The notes: a model not told the origin generated them from the letters alone. Shown: positions 18,205 to 26,316, numbered from the stretch's first letter. The stretch is 56,797 nt of DNA from Paludibacteraceae bacterium (GCA_016297215.1 JAEDGZ010000012.1:1-56797); one strand, 5' to 3'. Translations and numbers: made by a program.

Positions 18205-18249
18205 AAGGGTTTTAGTAAGGGTTATATAAGGGTCTAATAAGGGTCTAAC
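18205..18249. repeat. 11-bp array related to one in the sdh leader
   Basis: The units AAGGGTTTTAGT, AAGGGTTATAT, AAGGGTCTAAT and AAGGGTCTAAC run with an 11-bp period. The inverse of this array, with matching unit order, occurs at 55203-55245. Confidence 0.85.
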
Positions 18250-18356
18250 TGCATCAGAAGCATCGCGAAAATACATCTCTCAATAGGTTCACATGCGAAA
18301 AATGGACAATTATTTTTGATAAGGATATACGAGTTGACCCATATTGCTTACCTAAT

Positions 18357-18420
18357 GCAAGCCCCAACGGAGCGACATAACTCAATTTTGAATCGCTGGA
18401 GCAACATGTATATCACTGCC
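18357..18420. repeat. Imperfect inverted/direct repeat with GGAGCGACAT
   Basis: On the minus strand, two half-units (ATGTTGCTCCAGCG and ATGTCGCTCCGTTG) are separated by an AT-rich spacer. From general experience, similar CGGAGCGACAT repeats are scattered in many Bacteroidales genomes. Confidence 0.5.
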
Positions 18421-18582
18421 TAAAAAAAATGTAGTCGCGTATTAAGGGCATTTTTTCTATTTCGTATTCAGCAAACAAGGATGGACGGAGACCCAATCTG
18501 ACGATGCGAGCCATAACTGAAATAAGGATGCCTGTGTTTTTGTAGTCAAAACGCACATGCCCACCGAAAAATGTGGTAAAAA

Positions 18583-18614
18583 GTTGTATAATTAAGAAAA
18601 AAGTAGTACCTTTG
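18583..18614 (+). promoter_or_regulatory. Promoter of folP
   Basis: GTTG (18583-18586) and TACCTTTG (18607-18614) are 20 bp apart. Transcription would start near 18621, which favours the ATG at 18641 over a TTG at 18623. Confidence 0.75.
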
Positions 18615-18640
18615 CAGCGGATTTGTGTACCCTATCGACT

Positions 18641-19591
18641 ATGCAGATACTCACTCGACACGGCTTGCTGGGCTTGGAGAAGCCCGTTGTGATGGCGATA
18701 CTGAATATCACGCCCGATAGTTTCGTGCCTTCTACGCGGCTGTTGGAGACCCCCTCTAACTCCCCCTCAAAGGGGGAGAATTGGGATAGCACTGCTTTGG
18801 GAGAAGAGCATGGTGCGGCTCCCGTGAACGGGATAAACTTCCGACCGCACCTCCATGAGGGAGAGAGTCAAGACGAGGAGCGGGTGTTGGTGCAAGCGGA
18901 ACGGGCTTTGGCAGAGGGGGCAGCGATACTGGATATCGGGGGCTACTCCACCCGCCCGGGTGCTGCGGAGGTGAGCGAGGAGGAAGAGTGGCAGCGCGTG
19001 GCGATGGCGCTGGCTGCGATACGGCGACATTTTCCCGAGGCGGTGGTGTCGGTGGATACCTTTCGTCCGGAGGTGGCGCGCAGGGCGGTGGACAAGTATG
19101 AGGCAGACATCATCAACGACATCTCCGGCGGGTGCGAGGAGATGTACGAGGCGGTGGCGGAGCGGCATGTGCCGTATGTGTTGATGCACATGCGGGGGAC
19201 GCCGAAGACCATGCAGCAGATGACTGATTATGAGGATATTATGAGTGAGATGATGGCGTTTTTCCAAAGCCGTATAGACCGCTTGCACCGGATGGGTGTT
19301 GCGGACGTGATTGTGGACCCCGGGTTTGGTTTCGCCAAGACCGTGGCGCAGAACTACGAGGTGCTTAGGCGGATGCAGGAGTTTGAGGCGCTGGGTTGTC
19401 CTCTGCTGGCGGGGCTTTCGCGTAAGTCGATGTTCTACAAGCCGTTAGGCATCACACCCGAGGAGGCGCTGAACGCGACGACGGCGGCGAACATGCTGGC
19501 GCTGGAGCGGGGAGCGAACATCCTGCGAGTGCATGACGTGCGGGCAGCGGTGGAGACGGTGGAAGTGTATTGGAGCGCTATGCGCTGTTAG
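18641..19591 (+). CDS. folP: Dihydropteroate synthase with an inserted loop
   Basis: Condenses 6-hydroxymethyl-pterin diphosphate with p-aminobenzoate in folate synthesis, the sulfonamide target. 316 residues against about 280 normally. TIM-barrel motifs are intact: ILNITPDSF (20-28), ILDIGGYSTRPGA, MHMRGTPKTMQ, DPGFGFAKT and LSRKSM. Between ITPDSF and ILDIGG the usual ~30-residue segment is enlarged; residues about 37-76 are encoded by two palindromic repeats in tandem. This segment corresponds to mobile loop 1 and its surroundings near the substrate site. The last residues and stop are also part of a hairpin repeat. The start ATG at 18641 was chosen from the promoter position. cdaA follows, a common Bacteroidales pair. 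Confidence 0.92.
   Translation: MQILTRHGLLGLEKPVVMAILNITPDSFVPSTRLLETPSNSPSKGENWDSTALGEEHGAAPVNGINFRPHLHEGESQDEERVLVQAERALAEGAAILDIGGYSTRPGAAEVSEEEEWQRVAMALAAIRRHFPEAVVSVDTFRPEVARRAVDKYEADIINDISGGCEEMYEAVAERHVPYVLMHMRGTPKTMQQMTDYEDIMSEMMAFFQSRIDRLHRMGVADVIVDPGFGFAKTVAQNYEVLRRMQEFEALGCPLLAGLSRKSMFYKPLGITPEEALNATTAANMLALERGANILRVHDVRAAVETVEVYWSAMRC
18748..18851 (+). repeat. Two palindromic repeats in frame inside folP
   Basis: 18748-18782 is the inverse of the CTCCCCCT/AGGGGGAG element found at 23397-23430, including its TTAGAGGGGGTC-type tail. 18812-18851 has arms GGTGCGG and CCGCACC around an inner CCCGT/ACGGG hairpin. The same arms and flanking GGAG occur at 29811-29834 (in parC) and 32849-32873. 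Confidence 0.85.
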
Positions 19592-19753
19592 AAAGCGCTG
19601 CGCGCTGTATAAAACTTCGTGTACGAAAGCCCTATCGGGCTGTTAGAAAGCGCTGACGCGCTGCACACGGAGCGAAGCGTAGTTTTTTACACGAAGTTAA
19701 TAACACGAAGTTTCTTACACGAAGTTATTTACACGGAGCGAAGCGGAGTTACA
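19576..19753. repeat. Hairpin series and 14-bp array before cdaA
   Basis: Small hairpins AGCGC-TAT-GCGCT, GCGC-TGC-GCGC, AGCCC-TATC-GGGCT and GCGC-TGAC-GCGC follow each other, twice with the spacer GTTAGAAA. Then the unit ACACGAAGTTAATA repeats every 14 bp, ending in ACACGGAGCGAAGCGGAGTT just before the cdaA start. The first hairpin contains the folP stop. Confidence 0.8.
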
Positions 19754-20491
19754 ATGATAGTTTCTTTCAAGGACATATTGGATATTTTGTGCGTGGCGGT
19801 GCTGCTGTATGAGGTGTATCGTCTGCTGCGGAAGTCGGGGGCGGTGAACCTGTTCTGGGGCGTGCTGGCGTTTCTCGTGGTGTGGTTCTTGGTTACGTTC
19901 GTGATTCAGTTGGACTTGACGGGGGCGATTTTTGAGCGCGTGATAAGCGTGGGGGCAATAGCCATCATCGTGATATTTCAAGAGGAGATACGGTCGTTCT
20001 TCTATCAGTTGGGTTCGCGTTTCAGCGACTGGCGTATGCGGCGACTGCATGCGGACAAGTCCGCGCCCGACCAGTATGTGCAGCAGTTGGTGTTGGCATG
20101 CCGGCACCTGTCGCAGTCGAAGACGGGCGCGCTGATAGTGATAGCGGGTAAGCAGAGTCTGAGCGAGTACGCCGACACAGGGGAGAACCTGAACGCGACC
20201 ATCTCCGCGCGGCTGGTGGAGAACATCTTCTTCAAGAACACTCCGCTGCACGACGGTGCACTCATCATCAAGAACGGACGGATAGTGTCGGCGGCATGTA
20301 TCCTGCCTGTGTCGAAGAACCAAGATATACCGAAGCATTACGGTCTTCGCCACCGCGCCGCGCTCGGGATAGCGGAGAAGACCGACGCCGTGGCAATAGT
20401 GGTGTCGGAAGAGACGGGGAAGATATCGGTGGCGAAAGGCGACAGTATCTGTTATGTGAGCGAGGAGAAGTTGGTGAATTATATTGTATAG
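19754..20491 (+). CDS. cdaA: Diadenylate cyclase CdaA
   Basis: Makes the second messenger c-di-AMP from two ATP. 245 residues. Three membrane segments lie at about 10-22, 32-52 and 62-76, followed by a short coiled linker and the DAC (DisA_N) domain. Catalytic motifs are PLHDGALII (Asp167-Gly168-Ala169) and YGLRHRAALG (Arg199-His200-Arg201). The open frame continues upstream through repeat DNA, but the ATG at 19754 gives the normal N-terminus. Hairpin and 14-bp repeats flank the gene on both sides. c-di-AMP often controls potassium transport, and a K+/H+ antiporter lies 3 kb downstream, which is suggestive only. Confidence 0.95.
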   Translation: MIVSFKDILDILCVAVLLYEVYRLLRKSGAVNLFWGVLAFLVVWFLVTFVIQLDLTGAIFERVISVGAIAIIVIFQEEIRSFFYQLGSRFSDWRMRRLHADKSAPDQYVQQLVLACRHLSQSKTGALIVIAGKQSLSEYADTGENLNATISARLVENIFFKNTPLHDGALIIKNGRIVSAACILPVSKNQDIPKHYGLRHRAALGIAEKTDAVAIVVSEETGKISVAKGDSICYVSEEKLVNYIV

Positions 20492-20497
20492 GAGGAA

Positions 20498-20670
20498 GAA
20501 GCCTCTGCGAGGCTGTTGGAAACCTGCGTGTACGAAAGCCCTATGGGCTGTAAGAAAGTAAATGTAAAAAAGCGCTACCGCGCTGTACACGAAGCGAAGC
20601 GGAGTTCCTTACACGAAGTTAAATACACGAAGCGAAGCGGAGTAACAAACACGAAGTTAATTACAATAAA
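20498..20670. repeat. Hairpin series and ACGAAGTTA repeats after cdaA
   Basis: The hairpins AGCCTC-TGC-GAGGCT, AGCCC-TAT-GGGCT and AGCGC-TACC-GCGCT are each followed by GT(T/A). Then come ACACGAAGCGAAGCGGAGT and ACACGAAGTTAA units. The block mirrors 19576-19753, so cdaA sits between two related repeat blocks. Confidence 0.8.
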
Positions 20671-20676
20671 GATTAT

Positions 20677-22749
20677 ATGTTTAAGAGAACACTTGTAACA
20701 TCTGCACTGCCGTATGCGAACGGTCCTGTGCATATCGGACACCTTGCGGGGGTGTATGTGCCCGCTGATATTTATGTGCGGTACCTTCGTCTGAAAGGCG
20801 AAGAGGTGCTGTTTGTGGGCGGCAGCGATGAGCATGGCGTGCCCGTAACCATCCGCGCCCGCAAGGAAGGGATTACCACGCAAGAGGTGGTGGACAGGTA
20901 TCACGAGTTGATAAAAACCTCCTTCGAACAGTTCGGGATTTCGTTCGATGTGTATTCGCGCACAACGAGCAAGATACATCATCAGTTTGCGTCCGATTAC
21001 TTCCGCAAGTTGTACGACGAGGGGAAGTTCATCGAGCAGACGACGGAGCAGTTCTACGACCCTGAGACGCAGGAGTTTCTGACCGACCGTAACATCCGCG
21101 GTGAGTGCCCGCGCTGCCATGCGCAGGGGGCATACGGCGACCAGTGCGAGAAATGCGGCGCCACGCTGTCGCCGGATGAGTTGATAAACCCCTACAACGC
21201 CATCAACGGCAACCCGCTGACGAAGAAAGCCACGACACACTGGTATCTGCCGCTCGACCAATATCAGCAATGGTTGGAGCAATGGATACTGCAAGAGCAC
21301 AAGGAGTGGCGCCCGAACGTGTACGGGCAGTGTAAGTCGTGGTTGGACGGCGGGCTGAAGCCGCGGGCGGTAACACGCGACTTGGACTGGGGTATCCCCG
21401 TGCCCGTGGAGGGAGCCGAGGGGAAGGTGCTGTACGTATGGTTCGACGCGCCGATAGGCTATATCTCCAACACGAAGGAACTGTGCGACGCACAGCCGGA
21501 GAAATACGGCAAGTGGGAGACCTGGTGGAAAGACCCCGAGACGCGCCTGATTCACTTCATCGGCAAGGATAACATCGTGTTCCACTGTATCGTCTTCCCC
21601 TCTATGTTGAAGGCAGACGGGTCGTATATCCTGCCGGACAACGTGCCCTCCAACGAGTTCCTGAACCTTGAGGGCGACAAGATAAGCACCTCGCGCAACT
21701 GGGCAGTTTGGCTGAACGAGTACTTGGTGGATTTCCCCGGCAAGCAGGACGTGCTGCGCTATGTGCTGACCGCCAACGCGCCGGAGACGAAGGATAACGA
21801 CTTCACGTGGGCGGACTTCCAAGCCCGCAACAACAACGAGTTGGTGGCGATATACGGCAACTTCGTCAACCGCGCGCTGGTACTGACGCAGAAGTACTTC
21901 GGCGGGAAAGTGCCCGCTCGCGGCGGCTTGACCGACTACGACCAACAGACCATCGCCGAGTTCCAAGGCGTAAAGGCACAGGTGGAAGAGTTGCTGAACA
22001 ACTTCCGCTTCCGCGATGCACAGAAAGAGGCGATGAACCTCGCGCGTATCGGCAACAAGTACCTCGCCGACATGGAGCCGTGGAAACTGGCGAAGACTGA
22101 TATGGCGCGTACGGCGACGGTGCTCAACCTCGCTTTGCAGATTGCTGCGAACCTCAGCATCGCCTTCGAGCCTTTCCTGCCTTTCTCCTCGGAGCGGCTG
22201 CGCGGTATGCTTCGCCTGCCCGCCTGCGACTGGAGCACGCTGGGCAGCATAGACCACCTGCTCGAAGGACACGAACTGGGCGAAGTGAGCCTGCTCTTTG
22301 AGAAGATAGAGGACAACGCTATTCAGGCGCAACTGGACCGTCTTGCGCGGATTAAGCAAGAGAACGAGGACGCTGCCAAGGCGGAGGAACTGAAAAACTG
22401 GCACCCCGCGGAGGTGAAAGGTGCGACCACGATAGACGAGTTTGACAAGACGGACATCCGCGTGGCGACGGTGGTGGAGTGCAAGCCCGTGAAGAAATCC
22501 GACCGCTTGCTGCAGTTCACGCTGGACGACGGCATGGGCGGGCGCACCATCCTGTCTGGTATCGCACAGTCGTACCCCGACCCGAGCGTGCTCGTGGGCA
22601 AACAGGTACTATTCATCGCGAACTTCCCGCCGCGCAAGATGATGGGAATTGAGTCGCAGGGGATGATACTATCGGCAGTGGACGCTGACGGTAAACTGGT
22701 GGTAACCACCGTGTCGGCACCCGTGCAGAACGGCGCGCAGGTGGGGTAA
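20677..22749 (+). CDS. metG: Methionyl-tRNA synthetase with C-terminal tRNA-binding domain
   Basis: Class I synthetase, 690 residues. HIGH motif PVHIGHLAG (19-22), zinc-knuckle cysteines in GECPRCHAQGAYGDQCEKCG, and a KMSKS-type motif reading GDKISTSRNW. The anticodon-binding helices (about 390-530) are followed from about residue 585 by an EMAP/Trbp111-like OB fold (FDKTDIRVATVVECKPVKKS, FPPRKMMGIESQGM), which aids dimerisation and tRNA binding. No promoter was found; the upstream space is filled with repeats, so it may be transcribed with cdaA. Confidence 0.97.
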   Translation: MFKRTLVTSALPYANGPVHIGHLAGVYVPADIYVRYLRLKGEEVLFVGGSDEHGVPVTIRARKEGITTQEVVDRYHELIKTSFEQFGISFDVYSRTTSKIHHQFASDYFRKLYDEGKFIEQTTEQFYDPETQEFLTDRNIRGECPRCHAQGAYGDQCEKCGATLSPDELINPYNAINGNPLTKKATTHWYLPLDQYQQWLEQWILQEHKEWRPNVYGQCKSWLDGGLKPRAVTRDLDWGIPVPVEGAEGKVLYVWFDAPIGYISNTKELCDAQPEKYGKWETWWKDPETRLIHFIGKDNIVFHCIVFPSMLKADGSYILPDNVPSNEFLNLEGDKISTSRNWAVWLNEYLVDFPGKQDVLRYVLTANAPETKDNDFTWADFQARNNNELVAIYGNFVNRALVLTQKYFGGKVPARGGLTDYDQQTIAEFQGVKAQVEELLNNFRFRDAQKEAMNLARIGNKYLADMEPWKLAKTDMARTATVLNLALQIAANLSIAFEPFLPFSSERLRGMLRLPACDWSTLGSIDHLLEGHELGEVSLLFEKIEDNAIQAQLDRLARIKQENEDAAKAEELKNWHPAEVKGATTIDEFDKTDIRVATVVECKPVKKSDRLLQFTLDDGMGGRTILSGIAQSYPDPSVLVGKQVLFIANFPPRKMMGIESQGMILSAVDADGKLVVTTVSAPVQNGAQVG

Positions 22750-22792
22750 GACCCACCCCAACCCTCCCTACAAAGGGAGGGAGTATAATTAG
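22750..22792 (-). repeat. Hairpin plus G-quadruplex element after metG
   Basis: On the minus strand, CTCCCTCCCTTTGTAGGGAG forms a hairpin. The following G-runs read GGG-A-GGG-TT-GGGG-T-GGG, a tight G-quadruplex motif with loops of 1, 2 and 1. The element touches the metG stop. Confidence 0.8.
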
Positions 22793-22799
22793 ATAACTA

Positions 22800-23360
22800 A
22801 TGGAAACTACTATGAAAAAGTATATATCACCAACTAATTTTTCTCTCCCCCTCGCGGGGTCCCCGAAAAATCTTCGATTTTTGGGGTGCTCTTGTAGGGG
22901 GAGTTGGAAGGGGTCCTTGGGTCTTTTACTTCTCCTGCTACTCTTTTCGCCGTGTATGCGGGGGGAGGATGTGGTGTATCTGACGACGGAGCAGTTTAAG
23001 GCGCGGGTGTTCGACTATTCGACGGAGCGCGAGTGGAAGTACAAAGGCAACAAGCCTTGCGTGATAGATTTCTACACCACATGGTGCGGACCTTGCAAGC
23101 GCTTGGCTCCCATCATGGAGGAGTTGAGCCAGACCTACTGCGACCGCGTGGTGTTCTACAAGGTGGACACCGAACGGGAGCGAGAGTTGGCGTATGCTTT
23201 TCAGATACAGAGCATTCCGCAGGTGCTGTACGTGCCCGTAGAGGGTAAGCCGATTTTGCTCAAAGGGCTCTATCCCAAAGAGAGTATTGTGAAGATTATA
23301 GAGGAACAGTTGTTAAAAAGGCCCTCCCCTACCCTCCCTACAGAGGGAGGGAGTAAATAA
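22800..23360 (+). CDS. Exported thioredoxin-like protein built into repeats at both ends
   Basis: The thioredoxin fold is clear: TTWCGPCKR (Cys96, Cys99), then the cis-proline region IQSIPQVLYV. It probably acts as a periplasmic disulfide reductase or oxidase. The N-terminus is odd. MKK is followed by ~30 residues encoded by a nested palindromic repeat, and only then by the hydrophobic core GLLLLLLLF of a signal peptide. The last residues (RPSPTLPTEGGSK) come from another repeat. The native protein was probably MKK plus leader plus domain, ending near EEQLLK. The start may be 22800 or the ATG at 22812. Whether export still works is unknown. Confidence 0.82.
   Translation: METTMKKYISPTNFSLPLAGSPKNLRFLGCSCRGSWKGSLGLLLLLLLFSPCMRGEDVVYLTTEQFKARVFDYSTEREWKYKGNKPCVIDFYTTWCGPCKRLAPIMEELSQTYCDRVVFYKVDTERERELAYAFQIQSIPQVLYVPVEGKPILLKGLYPKESIVKIIEEQLLKRPSPTLPTEGGSK
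22832..22919 (+). repeat. CTCCCCCT element with a second palindrome inserted in its loop
   Basis: The outer arms CTCCCCCT (22845-22852) and AGGGGGAG (22896-22903) with tail TTGGAAGGGGTCC match the simple copy at 23397-23430, whose loop is only TTGT. Here the loop holds an extra ~40 bp containing CCCCGAAAAATC-TTC and GATTTTTGGGG. This is a nested insertion, translated in the thioredoxin gene. Confidence 0.85.
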
Positions 23361-23363
23361 ATT
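23321..23363 (-). repeat. Hairpin plus G-quadruplex element at the thioredoxin 3' end
   Basis: On the minus strand, a CTCCCTCCC/GGGAGGG-type hairpin is followed by GGG-A-GGG-TA-GGGG-A-GGG. It supplies the last ten or so codons and stop of the thioredoxin gene. Confidence 0.8.
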
Positions 23364-23380
23364 ACTATTGTCTAACTAAA

Positions 23381-23430
23381 AACTAATCTCTTTGCTCTCC
23401 CCCTTTGTAGGGGGAGTTGGAGGGGGTCCT
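23381..23430 (+). repeat. CTCCCCCT-TTGT-AGGGGGAG element before the antiporter gene
   Basis: AT-rich leader AACTAATCTCTTTG, a perfect hairpin, and tail TTGGAGGGGGTCCT. It ends four bases before the antiporter ATG and would sit over its ribosome-binding region in RNA. Confidence 0.85.
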
Positions 23431-23433
23431 CCT

Positions 23434-25044
23434 ATGCAAGTAGAACTTATTCTTCTCATATTATCGTTGCTCTTTTTCGCGAGTATCTTCACGGATAAGA
23501 TAGGCTACAAGTTCGGTGTTCCCGCGCTGTTGCTGTTCCTGGCAGTGGGTATGCTCTTCGGCGCGGATGGCATCGGTCGTCTGTTCAACGAAGACGGGAT
23601 GGGCTATATGTTCGATGTGAACACTGCGCAGGCCATCTCCACCGTGGCGCTGTGCGTCATCCTTTTTTCCGGCGGCATGGATACGAAGATAGTGGATATA
23701 CATCCCATCATTGCTCCGGGTATTACGCTGGCGACCATTGGAGTGCTGTTCACTGCCCTCATCACGGGCGTGATTATCTACTATGTCTTCGGCTGGCTCA
23801 ATGCGGTAGCGACCATCACGCTGCCGATTGCTCTGCTCATGGCGGCAACGATGTCTTCTACTGACAGCGCGTCGGTGTTCTCCATCATGCGCACGAGCGG
23901 GATTTCGTTCAAGCATAACCTGCGTCCGTTGCTCGAGTTAGAGTCGGGTGCTAACGACCCGATGGCGTATGTGCTGACCTCCACGCTGATAGGCGTGGCA
24001 ACGGCTAAGATGGAGCCTACGGCGTTGCCTATCGTGCAGACTATCGTGGTGCAATTAGTGATGGGCGGTGTGCTGGGTTTTGCCTTCGGAAAAGCCATCG
24101 TCATGCTCATGCGCAAGGTGCAACTCAACAACGACTCGCTCTACCCTATCATGGTGCTCACCGCCTGCATCTTCATCTTCTCCATCACCTATTATCTGGA
24201 GGGGAACCCGTATCTGGCGGTGTATGTGGGCGGGCTGATTATCGGCAACAGCAAGTTCACCAAGAAGCGGCAGACGAAGAGTTTCTTCGATGGTCTGACG
24301 TGGCTGAGCCAGTTGGTGATGTTCCTCATGCTGGGTCTGCTTGTCAGGCCGCACGAGTTTTTGCAGTTGGAGGTGTGGCTGCCATGCCTGATTATCAGTA
24401 TCGTGATGGTGTTCATCTCGCGCCCGCTGTCGGTGTTCCTGTGCATGGCACCTTTCCGTAAATATCATCTGCGCGATAAGGTAATGCTCAGTTGGGTCGG
24501 GCTCAAGGGGGCGGTGCCGATTATCTTCGCCATCATGTGCATGTCGGAGAACGTGCCGCACAGCAACCTTATTTTCAATGTCGTCTTCCTTTGCACGCTG
24601 GTGTCGCTATTGGCGCAGGGCACGACGCTCGCGGCGATGGCGAAGAAGTTAGACTTGGCGGAGCCGCCTATGCAGTTGCGCCGCTTGGAGCATTTCGACC
24701 TTGATTTGCCCGAGGAGATTGAGTCATCCGCCACGGAGGTGGAGGTAACGCAGGAGATGTTGTTCAACGGTACGCGGTTGCTCGACATCGGTATTCCTCG
24801 TCAAACATTGGTTATCATGGTGCGCCGCGGGGAGGACTTCTTCGTGCCAACGGGGCAATCAGAGTTGCAGGAGGGCGACCAACTGCTTGTGCTCACGGAC
24901 AACGACGTGGAGGTGGCGAACAAGTACAAGATGCAGGAGGCGGAGGAAGAAGCGCGCCACCTGAATATCTTCACCGACACGGTGGCGTACCTGAAACTGA
25001 AATGGTATCGCCTGCAACGCCGCTACCGCCGCAAACACCATTAA
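23434..25044 (+). CDS. K+/H+ (CPA1, NhaP2-type) antiporter with RCK_C domain
   Basis: 536 residues. Twelve or so membrane segments form a Na+/H+ exchanger domain. The ion-site region reads MSSTDSASVFSIM, followed by LLELESGANDPMAYVLT, the typical ND/SD motifs of CPA1 proteins. Residues about 440-510 are a TrkA-C (RCK_C) domain (RLLDIGIPRQTLVIMVRRG and DQLLVLTD), a regulatory site that in other proteins binds c-di-AMP or nucleotides. The ATG at 23434 was chosen; an earlier TTG lies within repeat DNA. With cdaA nearby, control by c-di-AMP is a testable idea. Confidence 0.9.
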   Translation: MQVELILLILSLLFFASIFTDKIGYKFGVPALLLFLAVGMLFGADGIGRLFNEDGMGYMFDVNTAQAISTVALCVILFSGGMDTKIVDIHPIIAPGITLATIGVLFTALITGVIIYYVFGWLNAVATITLPIALLMAATMSSTDSASVFSIMRTSGISFKHNLRPLLELESGANDPMAYVLTSTLIGVATAKMEPTALPIVQTIVVQLVMGGVLGFAFGKAIVMLMRKVQLNNDSLYPIMVLTACIFIFSITYYLEGNPYLAVYVGGLIIGNSKFTKKRQTKSFFDGLTWLSQLVMFLMLGLLVRPHEFLQLEVWLPCLIISIVMVFISRPLSVFLCMAPFRKYHLRDKVMLSWVGLKGAVPIIFAIMCMSENVPHSNLIFNVVFLCTLVSLLAQGTTLAAMAKKLDLAEPPMQLRRLEHFDLDLPEEIESSATEVEVTQEMLFNGTRLLDIGIPRQTLVIMVRRGEDFFVPTGQSELQEGDQLLVLTDNDVEVANKYKMQEAEEEARHLNIFTDTVAYLKLKWYRLQRRYRRKHH

Positions 25045-25143
25045 TCCACCTTATTGTGCTTTCTTTAACCCTTCTTCCGTTCATCTCAAAATTTTTCGTA
25101 ACATTGCGTACTTTTCTGATAGCGAATTATAAACACTGTTCTT

Positions 25144-26313
25144 ATGATTGGACTCTTCAACGATAACTTCCCGCCTGTCATGGATGGCGTCGCACTGACC
25201 GTGCAAAACTATGCCTATTGGCTGCAAGAGCAGGGAAAAGAAGTCTGTGTCGTTACTCCATACGCCCCTCACTCGCAAGACATACTCAAATCAGCAAAAT
25301 ACCAACTCGAGAGATACGCATCTATACCTATTCCCATGCGCAAACCATACCGCTTCGGTATGCCCTATCTCGACTACAAATTCCTCAACCACCTCAATAG
25401 CAAGCACTTCTCGTTAATACACGCCCATTGTCCTTTCACCGCCGGTATATTGGCACGACAAGTCGCTACCAAGCAGCAGATACCTTTGGTCGCTACCTTC
25501 CACTCAAAGTACCGACAAGATTTTGAGCGAGCATTGCGCTACAAACCCATCGTGGATAAGGTCGTCAACTATATCGTCCGTTTCTACGAGCAGGCAGACG
25601 AGGTATGGATACCCCAAGCCGCAGTAGAGCCCACCCTTCGAGAGTATGGGTATAAAGGCAATGTCGTTGTTGTAGATAACGGCAACGATTTTGTTTCCTC
25701 GCCGCAAGAGGTGGAACAAATGCGCACGCAGCAACGGACGCTCCTGCATCTTGACGAAAAACAAACCATGTTCCTCTTTGTTGGGCAACATATCTGGGAG
25801 AAGAATATCGCCTTCATACTCGATGCGCTTGCTCTCATCCCGCAACTTCCTTGGAAACTATACATGATTGGCAACGGCTATGCGCAAGATGCTATTAAAG
25901 AGAAAATCCATCGGTTAGGGCTTTCCGAGAAAGTGATTATGGTCGGCACTGTGCTGGATAGAGACCTGCTCAAGCGATACTACGCCGCAGCCGATATGTT
26001 CCTCTTCCCCTCGCTCTACGATAATGCACCCCTTGTTGTCCGAGAAGCCGCAGCGATGCACACACCCGCACTGCTACTGCAAGACGCCACTGCCGCAGAA
26101 ATCATCCGAAACAACGACAATGGTTACCTCTGTCAGAATGACCCCAACGCCTATGCCCAACTGCTCGCATACCTCATCGACCACCCCGATGAAGCAACGA
26201 AAGTGGGTAACCGAGCCTCACAAACCATCGCACGGTCATGGAAAGATATTATGACCGAAGTCAGCGAGAGATACGATGCAATCATCGATAGATGGAATTG
26301 CACACACAAATAA
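25144..26313 (+). CDS. GT4 family glycosyltransferase
   Basis: 389 residues with the GT-B fold. The N-terminal domain opens with GLFNDNFPPVMDGVALTVQN, typical of GT4 lipid or surface-sugar glycosyltransferases, and carries HAHCPFTAGI and TFHSKY. The C-terminal domain has LFVGQHIWEKN, the sugar-nucleotide site FPSLYDNAPLVVREAAAM with the E(x7)E-like pattern, and ends at RWNCTHK. Donor and acceptor are unknown; a role in glycolipids or envelope glycans is likely. The DUF5686 gene begins three bases after its stop, so the two form a unit. Confidence 0.9.
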   Translation: MIGLFNDNFPPVMDGVALTVQNYAYWLQEQGKEVCVVTPYAPHSQDILKSAKYQLERYASIPIPMRKPYRFGMPYLDYKFLNHLNSKHFSLIHAHCPFTAGILARQVATKQQIPLVATFHSKYRQDFERALRYKPIVDKVVNYIVRFYEQADEVWIPQAAVEPTLREYGYKGNVVVVDNGNDFVSSPQEVEQMRTQQRTLLHLDEKQTMFLFVGQHIWEKNIAFILDALALIPQLPWKLYMIGNGYAQDAIKEKIHRLGLSEKVIMVGTVLDRDLLKRYYAAADMFLFPSLYDNAPLVVREAAAMHTPALLLQDATAAEIIRNNDNGYLCQNDPNAYAQLLAYLIDHPDEATKVGNRASQTIARSWKDIMTEVSERYDAIIDRWNCTHK

Positions 26314-26316
26314 AAG

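Larger units (their letters stand above)
18097..18582. other. Non-coding stretch with two repeat types
   Basis: No convincing gene is present. It holds the 11-bp array at 18205-18249 and a palindrome-rich repeat at 18357-18420. A minus-strand frame without a clear start, from about 18610 to 18419, was examined and not accepted. Confidence 0.5.

Noticed and set aside
18419..18612. Minus-strand open frame without stop (about 60 codons) upstream of folP
   Set aside because: No start codon near its beginning, overlaps the folP promoter, and the product matches nothing familiar. It could be a gene remnant, but this is not supported.
17079..20670. Possible CRISPR arrays
   Set aside because: The repeats are direct tandem or inverted units without unique spacers of constant length, and no cas genes are present.
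20575..22404. 609-codon open frame opposite metG
   Set aside because: Antisense shadow; metG has all catalytic motifs, and this frame has none.
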